Shown here: positions 1 through 6,302 of the stretch, in pieces
Numbering within the stretch: position 1 is the first letter of the stretch
Layout of the letters: each line of letters opens with the position of its first letter
Program-made: the position numbers and the translations under genes
The notes under the pieces: generated by a model
What the model was told of the DNA's origin: nothing
Seen by the model: only the letters and a program-made list of their open reading frames with translations
Database searches by the model: none
NCBI GenBank assembly: GCA_025360875.1
Contig: JANYBI010000671.1
Span: 1-8,198, forward strand
Length of the DNA stretch: 8,198 nt
Source: Lentisphaerota bacterium
Lineage (GTDB): Bacteria; Verrucomicrobiota; Lentisphaeria; Victivallales; GWF2-50-93
Direction of reading: 5' to 3'

Positions 1-237
1 CTTAAGTGCGTCATTGATCTCCTGCTCATGTTGATCTCCTCCCGGTTTCTTAGCGGTACGGTTCCTTTTCCCGTCCTTGTGGTTTGCCCCGCCGGTCTTT
101 CTGATCTGCTGATCTGTTTTTCCAGAGGATATGTTTTTAGCATTGTTTCTTTTAAGTTCTTTAACCGTAATACCCGCAATGACAACGATAATTGCCACCG
201 CGATGAGTCCGTACAACCATAGAAATTTCTTTTTCAT
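1..237 (-). CDS. Small membrane-anchored protein, C-terminus outside window (partial)
   Basis: This reading frame is open from an ATG at 237 to the window edge: 79 codons without a stop, so the 3' end is missing. Residues 2-4 are Lys-Lys-Lys. Residues about 5-25 form one hydrophobic segment (FLWLYGLIAVAIIVVIAGIT), which reads as a signal anchor or uncleaved membrane helix with no lipobox cysteine. The rest is hydrophilic and rich in Lys, Arg, Gly, Asn and Gln, probably disordered. The ATG overlaps the stop of the upstream cysteine-cluster gene (TAATG, 239-235). An AGGA lies 9 bases before it (plus-strand 247-250) inside that gene's end, so translation is probably coupled. No family is recognised and no function can be assigned. 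The coupling and ribosome site support a real gene; its identity is open. Confidence 0.62.
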   Translation of the reverse strand, partial: MKKKFLWLYGLIAVAIIVVIAGITVKELKRNNAKNISSGKTDQQIRKTGGANHKDGKRNRTAKKPGGDQHEQEINDALK

Positions 238-575
238 TAACACCTATCCTTTTTTTCATGAGAGCGGCACTGATGGGTGGCCGACTCGGATCTCCATTTT
301 ATCGGAAAGTCGCGACACTGTGCCGGACGCACTTCATATATCTCACAACGCGGCGGACTGTCAGAGAAGAATATGCATGTGCCATCGGTATTTTCTGCCA
401 AGGAGAGATTTCTCCTGTCAGAAGTGACAATAGTCATCTTTTCAATGAATCCTCTGCTGTCCATACCGAGCCGTGAGGCGATCAGATCCGTCTCCTCCTG
501 CGAAATCCGCACATAGCCATGCCACTTGCAGCAGTCGCCGCAACGGAGGCATTTGAAAGACGAGGTGTCATCCAT
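237..575 (-). CDS. YkgJ-type cysteine-cluster protein (putative zinc/iron-chelating domain)
   Basis: The 112-residue protein carries the cysteine pattern of the YkgJ/UPF0153 family (zinc/iron-chelating, CxxCxxCC type): C9-x2-C12-G-D-C15-C16 near the N-terminus, then C67, C77 in the motif RCEIYEVRP, and C87 in QCRDFP. Two further cysteines lie at 103 and 112. The family is thought to bind a metal ion or Fe-S centre; the biochemical role is mostly unknown, so none is assigned. It has no signal peptide or membrane segment and is probably cytoplasmic. The ATG at 575 is the only usable start: an in-frame TAA lies two codons upstream (579-581), and no other start codon comes before C9. Its Shine-Dalgarno is unusually placed and is annotated separately. 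It overlaps the next gene by one base and follows fhs on the same strand after 131 bases. Confidence 0.87.
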   Translation of the reverse strand: MDDTSSFKCLRCGDCCKWHGYVRISQEETDLIASRLGMDSRGFIEKMTIVTSDRRNLSLAENTDGTCIFFSDSPPRCEIYEVRPAQCRDFPIKWRSESATHQCRSHEKKDRC

Positions 576-607
576 TGTTTATTGCCGGCGAGACGCCAGC
601 GCTCCTC
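576..607 (-). promoter_or_regulatory. Ribosome-binding leader with hairpin between Shine-Dalgarno and start codon
   Basis: Read on the minus strand, GAGGAG (607-602) is a strong Shine-Dalgarno but ends 26 bases before the ATG at 575, too far for direct use. Between them lies a 17-base hairpin (600-584): GCTGGCG, loop TCT, CGCCGGC, seven pairs with one G-T wobble. One base precedes the hairpin and eight (AATAAACA) follow it. If it folds, the effective spacing falls from 26 to about 9 bases, which is normal. No other Shine-Dalgarno is visible nearer the start. A hairpin bridging a long spacing is known in phage T4 (gene 25), so the mechanism has precedent; its use here is inference. Confidence 0.5.
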
Positions 608-616
608 AGGCAGAAC

Positions 617-630
617 AGCCCTTGCGGGCT
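617..630 (-). other. Short GC hairpin with GCAA tetraloop in leader of cysteine-cluster gene
   Basis: On the minus strand AGCCC-GCAA-GGGCT forms a five-pair stem closed by a GNRA-type tetraloop. It lies between the fhs stem-loop and the GAGGAG of the downstream gene. No T-run follows, so it is not an intrinsic terminator. It may be a leader structure or chance. Confidence 0.3.
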
Positions 631-678
631 TAACTACCAACAATACAAAAAAAATATTTTCAGAGATTTTCTTATGTC

Positions 679-707
679 ATAAATTTACCGCCATGCGGGA
701 AATTTAT
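679..707 (-). terminator. 12-bp stem-loop at the stop codon of fhs (possible 3'-end structure)
   Basis: Plus-strand ATAAATTT (679-686) and AAATTTAT (700-707) are perfect inverted repeats. Inside, after one mismatch (687 against 699), CCGC (688-691) pairs with GCGG (695-698) around a 3-base loop. On the minus strand the stem begins with the last base of the fhs TGA stop codon. It is not directly followed by a T-run: the eight T residues (plus-strand A at 647-654) come about 25 bases later. It could be an imperfect or processed terminator, or an mRNA-stabilising structure between fhs and the next gene. The inverted repeat is certain; the terminator role is not. Confidence 0.45.
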
Positions 708-2353
708 CAGAACATCCCGGTGATGTTCCCTTTGTCGTCGATGTCGATTTTTTTGTATGCCGGATTCTGTGGGAGGCCGGGCATACGCATTATGTCGCCT
801 GTGATTGGAACTATGAAACCGGCTCCGGATGCGATCTCAATCTCCCTCACGGTGACAAGGAAGTCCTTCGGCCTGCCAAGTAGCTTTGGATTGTCTGAGA
901 GGGAATTCTGAGTCTTTGCGATACAGACTGGAAATTTCTCAAAGCCGAGGCTCCTTATGAGTTCAATGTCCTTGAGGGCCTTCGGATGGTAGTCAACCTT
1001 TTTCGCCCCATAGATCTTGCCGGCAATTGTCGAAATCTTGTCTTCGATCGACATTTCAAGAGGGTAGAGCGGGTGCGACTTTGGGGCTCCGGAAGTGATG
1101 GAAACCACTTTTTCCGCCAGGTCGAGCGTGCCGGCTCCGCCTTTTTCCCAGGCACACGAATATGAGAACGGGATTCCTCTGTCCTTGAGAAGTCCGGAAA
1201 GAGTTTCAATCTCCTTGTCGGTGTCACTGGTGAATTTGTTTATGGCCACTACGGCCTTTGCGCCGAAATGGAGGATGTTCTCGTAATGTTTCTCGAGGTT
1301 GGAGAACCCTTTCACGATGGCGTCGGTGTTTTCCTCGCTGAGCTTCTTGAGTTCCGCGCCTCCATGGTATTTCAGCGCCCTGACAGTTGCGACAAGGACG
1401 ACCGCGCTTACCTGGAACCCTGCTTTTCTCGCAACTATGTCGAAGAATTTTTCCGCACCGAGTTCGAATGCGAAACCGGCTTCGGTTATAGCGTAGTCTC
1501 CCAGTTTCATGGCTAGTTTTGTGGCTATGATCGAATTGGCGCCCTGTGCGATGTTCGCAAAAGGTCCTCCATGTACGAGGACAGGGTTGTTTTCCAGTGT
1601 CTGGACAAGATTGGGTTTAAGGGCGTCTTTGAGAAGTGCTGTTGCTGCGCCTGCGACATTCAGATCCCTTGCGAACACGGCCTTCTTGTCCTGGTCGAGA
1701 CCGATAAGGATGTTTTCGATGCGGCTTTTAAGTTCGGCATAGCTCTCGGAAAGACAGAGGATCGCCATGATCTCGCTTGCGGCAGTGATATCGAATCCGG
1801 TCTCGCGCGGATATCCGTTTTTTGTTCCACCTAGGCTTATGACGATGTCGCGGAGTGCGCGTTCGTTCATGTCCATGACCCGTTTCCAGTGGATGGTGCG
1901 GGAATCTAGTTTTATCTTACCCCAATGCAGTTCGTTGTCGACGGCAGCAGCGATGAGATTGTGCGCTCTTTCAACTGCAGGTATATCGCCGGTGAAATGC
2001 AGATTTATGTCTTCCATGGGGGCAATCTGAGATTTTCCGCCACCGGTTGCTCCACCCTTCATGCCGAAAACCGGACCTAGCGAAGGTTCGCGGAGTGCAA
2101 GAATAGATTTGTGTCCGGCCTTCCTTAGTCCGTCATGCAATCCGATCGAGGTGGTGGTCTTGCCTTCTCCTGCAGGGGTAGGGGTGATGGCGGAGACAAG
2201 GATGAGTTTCCCGTCTTTTTCTTTTTTAAGCTCTTCAACAAAATCGAGCGATATCTTGGCCTTGTATTTGCCATAATTTGAAAGATGCTTCTCAGGTATT
2301 CCCGCGGACTTCGCAACAGCCACGATGTCTTTGAGATTGATATTATTGCTCAT
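707..2353 (-). CDS. fhs: Formate-tetrahydrofolate ligase (10-formyl-THF synthetase)
   Basis: This cytoplasmic enzyme joins formate to tetrahydrofolate with ATP, giving 10-formyl-THF for purine and fMet-tRNA synthesis, or for the methyl branch of the Wood-Ljungdahl pathway where one exists. At 548 residues it is near the family's usual 550-560 and looks full length. The ATP-binding loop TPTPAGEGKTTT is at 57-68. The long signature around REPSLGPVFGMKGGATGGG (88-106), continuing through PMEDINLHFTGD (112-123), is characteristic of the family. ATG at 2353 is preceded by GGGGA with a short spacing, and the N-terminus (DIVAVAKSAGI) matches the family start. It lies 57 bases after the reductase gene on the same strand and may share its transcript. 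No other Wood-Ljungdahl gene is in the window, so acetogenesis cannot be claimed; a general C1-folate role is safer. Confidence 0.97.
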   Translation of the reverse strand: MSNNINLKDIVAVAKSAGIPEKHLSNYGKYKAKISLDFVEELKKEKDGKLILVSAITPTPAGEGKTTTSIGLHDGLRKAGHKSILALREPSLGPVFGMKGGATGGGKSQIAPMEDINLHFTGDIPAVERAHNLIAAAVDNELHWGKIKLDSRTIHWKRVMDMNERALRDIVISLGGTKNGYPRETGFDITAASEIMAILCLSESYAELKSRIENILIGLDQDKKAVFARDLNVAGAATALLKDALKPNLVQTLENNPVLVHGGPFANIAQGANSIIATKLAMKLGDYAITEAGFAFELGAEKFFDIVARKAGFQVSAVVLVATVRALKYHGGAELKKLSEENTDAIVKGFSNLEKHYENILHFGAKAVVAINKFTSDTDKEIETLSGLLKDRGIPFSYSCAWEKGGAGTLDLAEKVVSITSGAPKSHPLYPLEMSIEDKISTIAGKIYGAKKVDYHPKALKDIELIRSLGFEKFPVCIAKTQNSLSDNPKLLGRPKDFLVTVREIEIASGAGFIVPITGDIMRMPGLPQNPAYKKIDIDDKGNITGMF

Positions 2354-2386
2354 TTTATCCCCGTGTTTTTATTGATTAGGACAAAC

Positions 2387-2414
2387 AAAATAGGCTTCTA
2401 AAGGAAATAATCAA
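2387..2414 (-). promoter_or_regulatory. Weak candidate sigma70-type promoter for fhs
   Basis: On the minus strand TTGATT (2414-2409) and TATTTT (2392-2387) are separated by 16 bases, about 33 bases before the fhs ATG. Each hexamer matches consensus at four of six positions. The -35 box overlaps the end of the upstream reductase gene. It could give fhs its own transcript, but AT-rich sequence makes such matches by chance. Confidence 0.25.
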
Positions 2415-3316
2415 AGGGATTTTTCTATTTCACCCTTCAACGATTTTATCCTCTCGGCAAACGGCAAGGGAAGAGGAAAGCCCATGGAAAGAATTTTCTC
2501 CATGTCGAGATGGGAGTCATGCGGACGCCGTGCCTCCGTCTCAGGGGCCTTTTCCAGTCGGACAATGTTATTCATGCTTTTGCCGAAGATTTCCGCTATT
2601 ATCGCAGTTATTTTATAGCGGCTTGTCTTACACTGTCCGCTGCAATGGAAAATTCCCGAGGCGTTCTTATCCAGAAGGAAGAATACGGCGCTGGCGACAT
2701 CGCCAGTATATGTGGGATAGCGTACGATAGAATCCTCCATGGGCCACGGTTTTACAGAATCCAGTGCCTTTAAGGTCCCACATAGGAGATCGGATTTATT
2801 AAGGCCAGCGGCCATTCCGTAAAGCAGGGGGATACGCAGGACAACCGCGTTTTTGCAGAGTTTCTGGACTGCCTGTTCCGCCATGAGTTTTGTTTCACCG
2901 TAGTAATTGACCGGACTCGGATTGTCATTCTCCCTGTACGGAGGATTTGTTCCGGAGAACACGTAGTCGGTTGAAATATGAAGCATTTTAGCATTGCGTC
3001 TTGCGGCTTCAGCAGCAAGCTGTTCTGTTGCCCAGACATTCAGTCTGCGGGCGCCAATACTGTCTTTTTCGCATTGGTCAGGACTTCGCCAGGCTGCGGA
3101 ATGGATTATTGTATCCCATTCAGCTCCGCAAATTGTCCGGATTCCGTCATCAGTGGTAATGTCAGCGGCAATAAAGCCGATGTTTTCCCGGCTGGAAACC
3201 CGCAATATCTGCGAAATTCGCAAACCGGATTTTTTCTCTCCGGACATAATTTGTTTCGCAAGAAAGGAGATATCAGATCCGAGAAGACCGCTTGCTCCAG
3301 TCACTAGAATTTTCAA
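2411..3316 (-). CDS. RmlD/MAT2B-like short-chain reductase (extended SDR)
   Basis: This 301-residue extended short-chain dehydrogenase has the NAD(P) loop GASGLLG (7-13), the strand-end motif IIHSAAW (70-76), the active-site segment STDYVF (115-120) and the YxxxK pair Y139/K143 in NYYGETK. The family includes dTDP-4-dehydrorhamnose reductase and the regulatory beta subunit of methionine adenosyltransferase (MAT2B). By memory, segments GTNPPYRENDNPSPVNYYG, AVVLRIPLLYG, GIFHCSG and the late RRP...LDMEK read closer to MAT2B than to RmlD. No rhamnose genes are adjacent. Substrate unknown. The start is TTG at 3316: GAGG lies nine bases upstream, and the Rossmann strand KILVTGASG begins at the second codon as in relatives. 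It leads the minus-strand group, 57 bases before fhs. Being an SDR is near certain; the specific role is not. Confidence 0.9.
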   Translation of the reverse strand: MKILVTGASGLLGSDISFLAKQIMSGEKKSGLRISQILRVSSRENIGFIAADITTDDGIRTICGAEWDTIIHSAAWRSPDQCEKDSIGARRLNVWATEQLAAEAARRNAKMLHISTDYVFSGTNPPYRENDNPSPVNYYGETKLMAEQAVQKLCKNAVVLRIPLLYGMAAGLNKSDLLCGTLKALDSVKPWPMEDSIVRYPTYTGDVASAVFFLLDKNASGIFHCSGQCKTSRYKITAIIAEIFGKSMNNIVRLEKAPETEARRPHDSHLDMEKILSMGFPLPLPFAERIKSLKGEIEKSL

Positions 3317-3324
3317 CTTACGTT

Positions 3325-3330
3325 TCCTCT
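3325..3330 (-). promoter_or_regulatory. Ribosome-binding site supporting the TTG start of the reductase
   Basis: The minus-strand sequence is AGAGGA, with GAGG nine bases from the TTG at 3316-3314. No ATG or GTG start in frame fits as well: any later start would remove part of the NAD(P)-binding strand. This decides the non-ATG start. Confidence 0.65.
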
Positions 3331-3384
3331 TTGTTATTTGAGTCGCAACGTCAACAAAATTAAAACTTTAGCCATAAAATACAA

Positions 3385-3396
3385 CTTCTTAAGAAG
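3385..3396. repeat. Perfect 12-bp palindrome in the divergent intergenic region
   Basis: CTTCTTAAGAAG is its own reverse complement. It lies in the 144-base gap between the divergent reductase and asd genes, 76 bases before the asd ATG and 69 beyond the reductase start. A dimeric repressor or activator site acting on both genes is possible. No regulator is recognised and no second copy was seen in the window. Confidence 0.4.
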
Positions 3397-3449
3397 GGAA
3401 CCTTGAATCTTTTTCTACGTCGTATAACGTATGCGGCGCTAAAAAACTT

Positions 3450-3454
3450 AGGAG
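3450..3454 (+). promoter_or_regulatory. Ribosome-binding site of asd
   Basis: AGGAG is followed by six bases (TTGAAA) and then ATG at 3461. This spacing selects ATG 3461 over the in-frame TTG at 3455, which would directly abut the Shine-Dalgarno. Confidence 0.8.
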
Positions 3455-3460
3455 TTGAAA

Positions 3461-4468
3461 ATGAGCAAGGGATACAATATTGCGATTGCAGGTGCGACCG
3501 GAGCTGTAGGAATTGACATGATGGAAACCCTCGAGAAGAGGAATTTCCCGGTAAAGAGCCTCCGTCTTCTGGCTTCCGAAAGGTCTGTTGGCAAGAAGCT
3601 GAAGTTCAAGGGTGAGGAAATTACTGTTCAGGAGCTCAAGCACGATTCGTTCAAAGGAATGGACTTAGCTCTTTTCAGCGCGGGGGCTTCCCGATCGAAG
3701 GAATTTGCGAAGTCCGCAGTCGATGCAGGTGCGGTCATGATCGACAATTCAAGCGCGTTCAGGATGGATGACGGGGTTCCGCTGGTGGTTCCAGAGGTCA
3801 ATCCCGAAGACGTGAAGAAGCACAAGGGCATCATCGCCAACCCCAACTGTTCTACCATCATCATGGTAGTGGCGGTATTTCCGCTCCATAAGGCAAAGAA
3901 TCTCAGGAGGCTTGTTGCCGCGACATATCAGGCGGCCAGCGGTGCTGGTGCAAAAGCCATGACGGAGCTCGAAGAACAGTCAAGGAATGTGCTTGCAGGC
4001 AACATGAATCTTTCAGTCGTGGCGCTACCCCAGAGGATCGCCTTCAATCTTTTCCCGCATATAGACGTCTTCCTCGACAACGGATATACCAAGGAAGAGA
4101 TGAAAATGACATATGAGGGCAGGAAGATCATGCATCATCCGGACCTCAAAGTTTCATGCACATGTGTCCGCGTACCTGTAATGCGCGCCCATTCCGAGGC
4201 CCTGAACATGGAGTTCGAGAAGGATATAACACCGGAAGAGGCCAGGAAAATACTTTCAAAGGCGCCGGGCGTGCAATTGCGTGACGATCCGGCCAATAAG
4301 ATATATCCGATGCCGATCGAGGCCTCAGGGATGTACGATGTGCTTGTTGGAAGGATCCGGCAGGATATTTCCAGGGATGACAGGAAGGGGCTTGACATCT
4401 TCATAAGCGGCGACCAGCTCCTCAAAGGGGCTGCGTTGAACGCTGTCCAGATAGCTGAAATCCTATAA
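3461..4468 (+). CDS. asd: Aspartate-semialdehyde dehydrogenase
   Basis: The enzyme reduces L-aspartyl-4-phosphate to aspartate semialdehyde with NADPH, the branch point to lysine/diaminopimelate, threonine and methionine; it is cytoplasmic. From ATG 3461 the product is 335 residues, the family's normal size. NADP loop GATGAVG is at 11-17, NSSAFR at 96-101, and the active-site NPNCST carries nucleophile C130. YQAASGAG is at 156-163. RVPVMRAHSEA holds substrate-binding R237 and catalytic H244. The family often has GHSE here; AHSE is a known variant resembling plant-type enzymes, not a defect. It is transcribed divergently from the reductase and ends in its own terminator, so it is probably monocistronic. 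I see no lysine riboswitch or other large leader; the upstream gap is too short and carries only a 12-bp palindrome. Confidence 0.96.
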   Translation: MSKGYNIAIAGATGAVGIDMMETLEKRNFPVKSLRLLASERSVGKKLKFKGEEITVQELKHDSFKGMDLALFSAGASRSKEFAKSAVDAGAVMIDNSSAFRMDDGVPLVVPEVNPEDVKKHKGIIANPNCSTIIMVVAVFPLHKAKNLRRLVAATYQAASGAGAKAMTELEEQSRNVLAGNMNLSVVALPQRIAFNLFPHIDVFLDNGYTKEEMKMTYEGRKIMHHPDLKVSCTCVRVPVMRAHSEALNMEFEKDITPEEARKILSKAPGVQLRDDPANKIYPMPIEASGMYDVLVGRIRQDISRDDRKGLDIFISGDQLLKGAALNAVQIAEIL

Positions 4469-4490
4469 CCTGCTGATGGTATGAATTATA

Positions 4491-4522
4491 AGCGCCGTCC
4501 GGAATGCCGGAGGCGCTTTTTT
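4491..4522 (+). terminator. Intrinsic terminator of asd
   Basis: The stem pairs AGCGCC (4491-4496) with GGCGCT (4512-4517) and CCGG (4499-4502) with CCGG (4507-4510), around the loop AATG, with a small internal bulge (GT against A). Six T residues (4517-4522) follow at once. It starts 22 bases after the asd stop. This is a canonical Rho-independent terminator separating asd from the pfp unit. Confidence 0.92.
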
Positions 4523-4551
4523 ATTTCTTAAAAAACAACCGGATTCCATGC

Positions 4552-4580
4552 TTGCCAGCCATAATTTCCTGTAGTAGATT
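4552..4580 (+). promoter_or_regulatory. Candidate sigma70-type promoter of the pfp-gatC-gatA unit
   Basis: TTGCCA (4552-4557, five of six to TTGACA) and TAGATT (4575-4580, four of six to TATAAT) are 17 bases apart, the optimal spacing. It lies just past the asd terminator and would give a leader of about 45 bases before the pfp ATG. Position and spacing support it; the -10 box is only moderate. Confidence 0.42.
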
Positions 4581-4631
4581 AAACTTCTATTTTGCGAATT
4601 AAATATTTCATGCAATAACGGGAGAAGGATT

Positions 4632-6293
4632 ATGGAAATTTCAGTTCTTCAGAAAGTCAGGACCTCATATGAGCCAAAGCTTCCTCCGGCGTTTGTCAAC
4701 GGGGCTCTTGTAACAGTCTCCAAAAGTGACCCGACGGAATCAATATCCCACCAGGAAAACATCAAAAATCTTTTTCCGGTCAATTATGGCAAGCCAATTC
4801 TCGAATTTTCCCCTGGCACCCAGAAAAAGGCGTTAAAGCCAATCAATGCAGGGGTGATTCTTTCCGGAGGACAGGCTCCCGGGGGGCACAATGTAATAGC
4901 CGGCCTTTTTGATGGACTTAGGTCAATCAACGACAAATCTAAATTGTATGGATTCCTTGGCGGTCCAAGCGGGCTTGTGGAAAACAAGTATATTGAAATC
5001 ACGGCTGAAATGGTCAACCACTACCGGAATACCGGGGGATTTGACATGATAACTTCTGGCCGCACGAAGCTTGAGACTCCAGAACAGTTTGAGAAATCGG
5101 CGAAGAATTGCAAAAAGCTTGGAATCAATGCCCTGGTGGTAATTGGCGGAGATGATTCAAATACGAACGCATGTCTTCTGGCGGAACATTACTGCATGAA
5201 GAAAATTCCAATCCAGGTAATCGGATGCCCAAAGACTATTGATGGAGATCTGAAGAATGAATTCATAGAAACCTCCTTTGGTTTCGATACGGCATGCAAA
5301 GTATACAGCGAGCTTATCGGGAACATCTCAAGGGATGCCGATTCCGCAAGGAAATACTGGCATTTTATCAGGCTGATGGGGCGTTCGGCATCGCACATAA
5401 CACTCGAATGCGCCCTCCAGACGCGTCCGAACATTACCATAATATCCGAGGAGGTCGCAAAGAAAAAACAGACTTTGGCCGAAATCGTCGACGATATGCT
5501 GAAGGTTATTATCAAACGCGCAAAGAAGGGAAGGAATTTCGGTGTAGTGCTCATTCCGGAAGGGCTCATTGAATTCATACCTGAAATCAAGAAGCTTATA
5601 AACGAACTCAACGAGATCATGACTAAGGATGAGGCTGCCCTCAACTTCCTGAAGACCGACGATGAAAAGACTAGCTTCATCAGAGGCAAGCTGAGCAATG
5701 AATCCGCATCGGTCTATGTCTCAATGCCTATGCAGATACAGATACAGCTTATCAAGGATAGGGATCCGCACGGGAACGTCCAGGTTTCCCTTATTGAGAC
5801 TGAAAAGCTCCTTATACAGATGATTGAAACCCGTTTAAGCATAATGAAATCCCAGGGCAAGGCTGAAGTCAAGGATGTCAAATTCAAGGCCCAAAGCCAT
5901 TTCCTCGGGTACGAGGGAAGGTGTGCGGCGCCATCTAATTTTGATGCAGACTACTGCTACAGCCTGGGTGCCACAGCGGCAGCCCTAATCGGATGCGGAA
6001 GCACAGGTTACATGGCGTCTGTCAGGAATCTGACGAAGCCTTCCGATCAGTGGCTTAGCGGCGGAATTCCTATAACGATGATGATGAATATGGAAAGAAG
6101 GCATGGCAAGGAGAAGCCAGTCATTCAGAAGTCGCTGGTAGATCTCAATGACAAGCCATTCAAGGCCTTGGATGACAATCGTGATGAATGGGCGATTGAG
6201 ACCGAATATCTCTATCCTGGACCGATCCAGTATTTTGGCCCTTCCGAAGTCTGCGACCAGACCACGAAGACTCTTGCTCTTGAGCGCAGCTGA
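4632..6293 (+). CDS. pfp: Pyrophosphate-fructose 6-phosphate 1-phosphotransferase (PPi-PFK, long form)
   Basis: This cytoplasmic enzyme reversibly phosphorylates fructose 6-phosphate to fructose 1,6-bisphosphate using PPi instead of ATP, working in glycolysis and gluconeogenesis. At 553 residues it is the long PFK form known from spirochaetes, chlamydiae, Bacteroidetes, Entamoeba and plants; ATP-PFK has about 320. The phosphoryl-donor loop SGGQAPGGHN is at 78-87. GGDDSN at 172-177 carries D175 where ATP enzymes have Gly. PKTIDGD at 200-206 carries K201, again Gly in ATP enzymes, and the catalytic base D204. MGR at 249-251 fits the sugar-phosphate site. D175 plus K201 is the established mark of PPi use. 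ATG 4632 follows GGAGAAGG (4621-4628). The gene ends with TGA followed at once by TAG. gatC starts nine bases later, suggesting co-transcription. Confidence 0.95.
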   Translation: MEISVLQKVRTSYEPKLPPAFVNGALVTVSKSDPTESISHQENIKNLFPVNYGKPILEFSPGTQKKALKPINAGVILSGGQAPGGHNVIAGLFDGLRSINDKSKLYGFLGGPSGLVENKYIEITAEMVNHYRNTGGFDMITSGRTKLETPEQFEKSAKNCKKLGINALVVIGGDDSNTNACLLAEHYCMKKIPIQVIGCPKTIDGDLKNEFIETSFGFDTACKVYSELIGNISRDADSARKYWHFIRLMGRSASHITLECALQTRPNITIISEEVAKKKQTLAEIVDDMLKVIIKRAKKGRNFGVVLIPEGLIEFIPEIKKLINELNEIMTKDEAALNFLKTDDEKTSFIRGKLSNESASVYVSMPMQIQIQLIKDRDPHGNVQVSLIETEKLLIQMIETRLSIMKSQGKAEVKDVKFKAQSHFLGYEGRCAAPSNFDADYCYSLGATAAALIGCGSTGYMASVRNLTKPSDQWLSGGIPITMMMNMERRHGKEKPVIQKSLVDLNDKPFKALDDNRDEWAIETEYLYPGPIQYFGPSEVCDQTTKTLALERS

Positions 6294-6302
6294 TAGAATA
6301 TC

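Noticed and set aside
28..427. Plus-strand frames with hydrophobic stretches at the left edge
   Set aside because: They are the complement of the minus-strand membrane and cysteine-cluster genes, which have ribosome sites, coupling and family motifs.
519..911. 130-codon plus-strand reading frame over the fhs 3' end
   Set aside because: It lies mostly opposite fhs and crosses both the 12-bp stem-loop and the cysteine-cluster leader; no recognisable domain.
3403..3428. TTGAAT and TATAAC as the asd promoter
   Set aside because: The boxes are only 14 bases apart, too short for a normal sigma70 promoter; the TATAAC alone is not enough to call.
3455..3460. Upstream TTG as the start of asd
   Set aside because: It directly abuts the AGGAG, leaving no spacing. 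ATG 3461 has a six-base spacing and gives the family's usual N-terminus.
3317..3460. Lysine or SAM riboswitch upstream of asd
   Set aside because: The gap is too short for a lysine riboswitch plus promoter, and I see no multi-stem aptamer or terminator in it.
4523..4631. Small gene between asd and pfp
   Set aside because: The stretch is short, AT-rich and has no supported start with coding potential; it is better read as terminator tail, promoter and leader.
5189..5698. 169-codon minus-strand reading frame inside pfp
   Set aside because: It is antisense to conserved pfp motifs; the Ser/Phe-rich product is typical of shadow frames.
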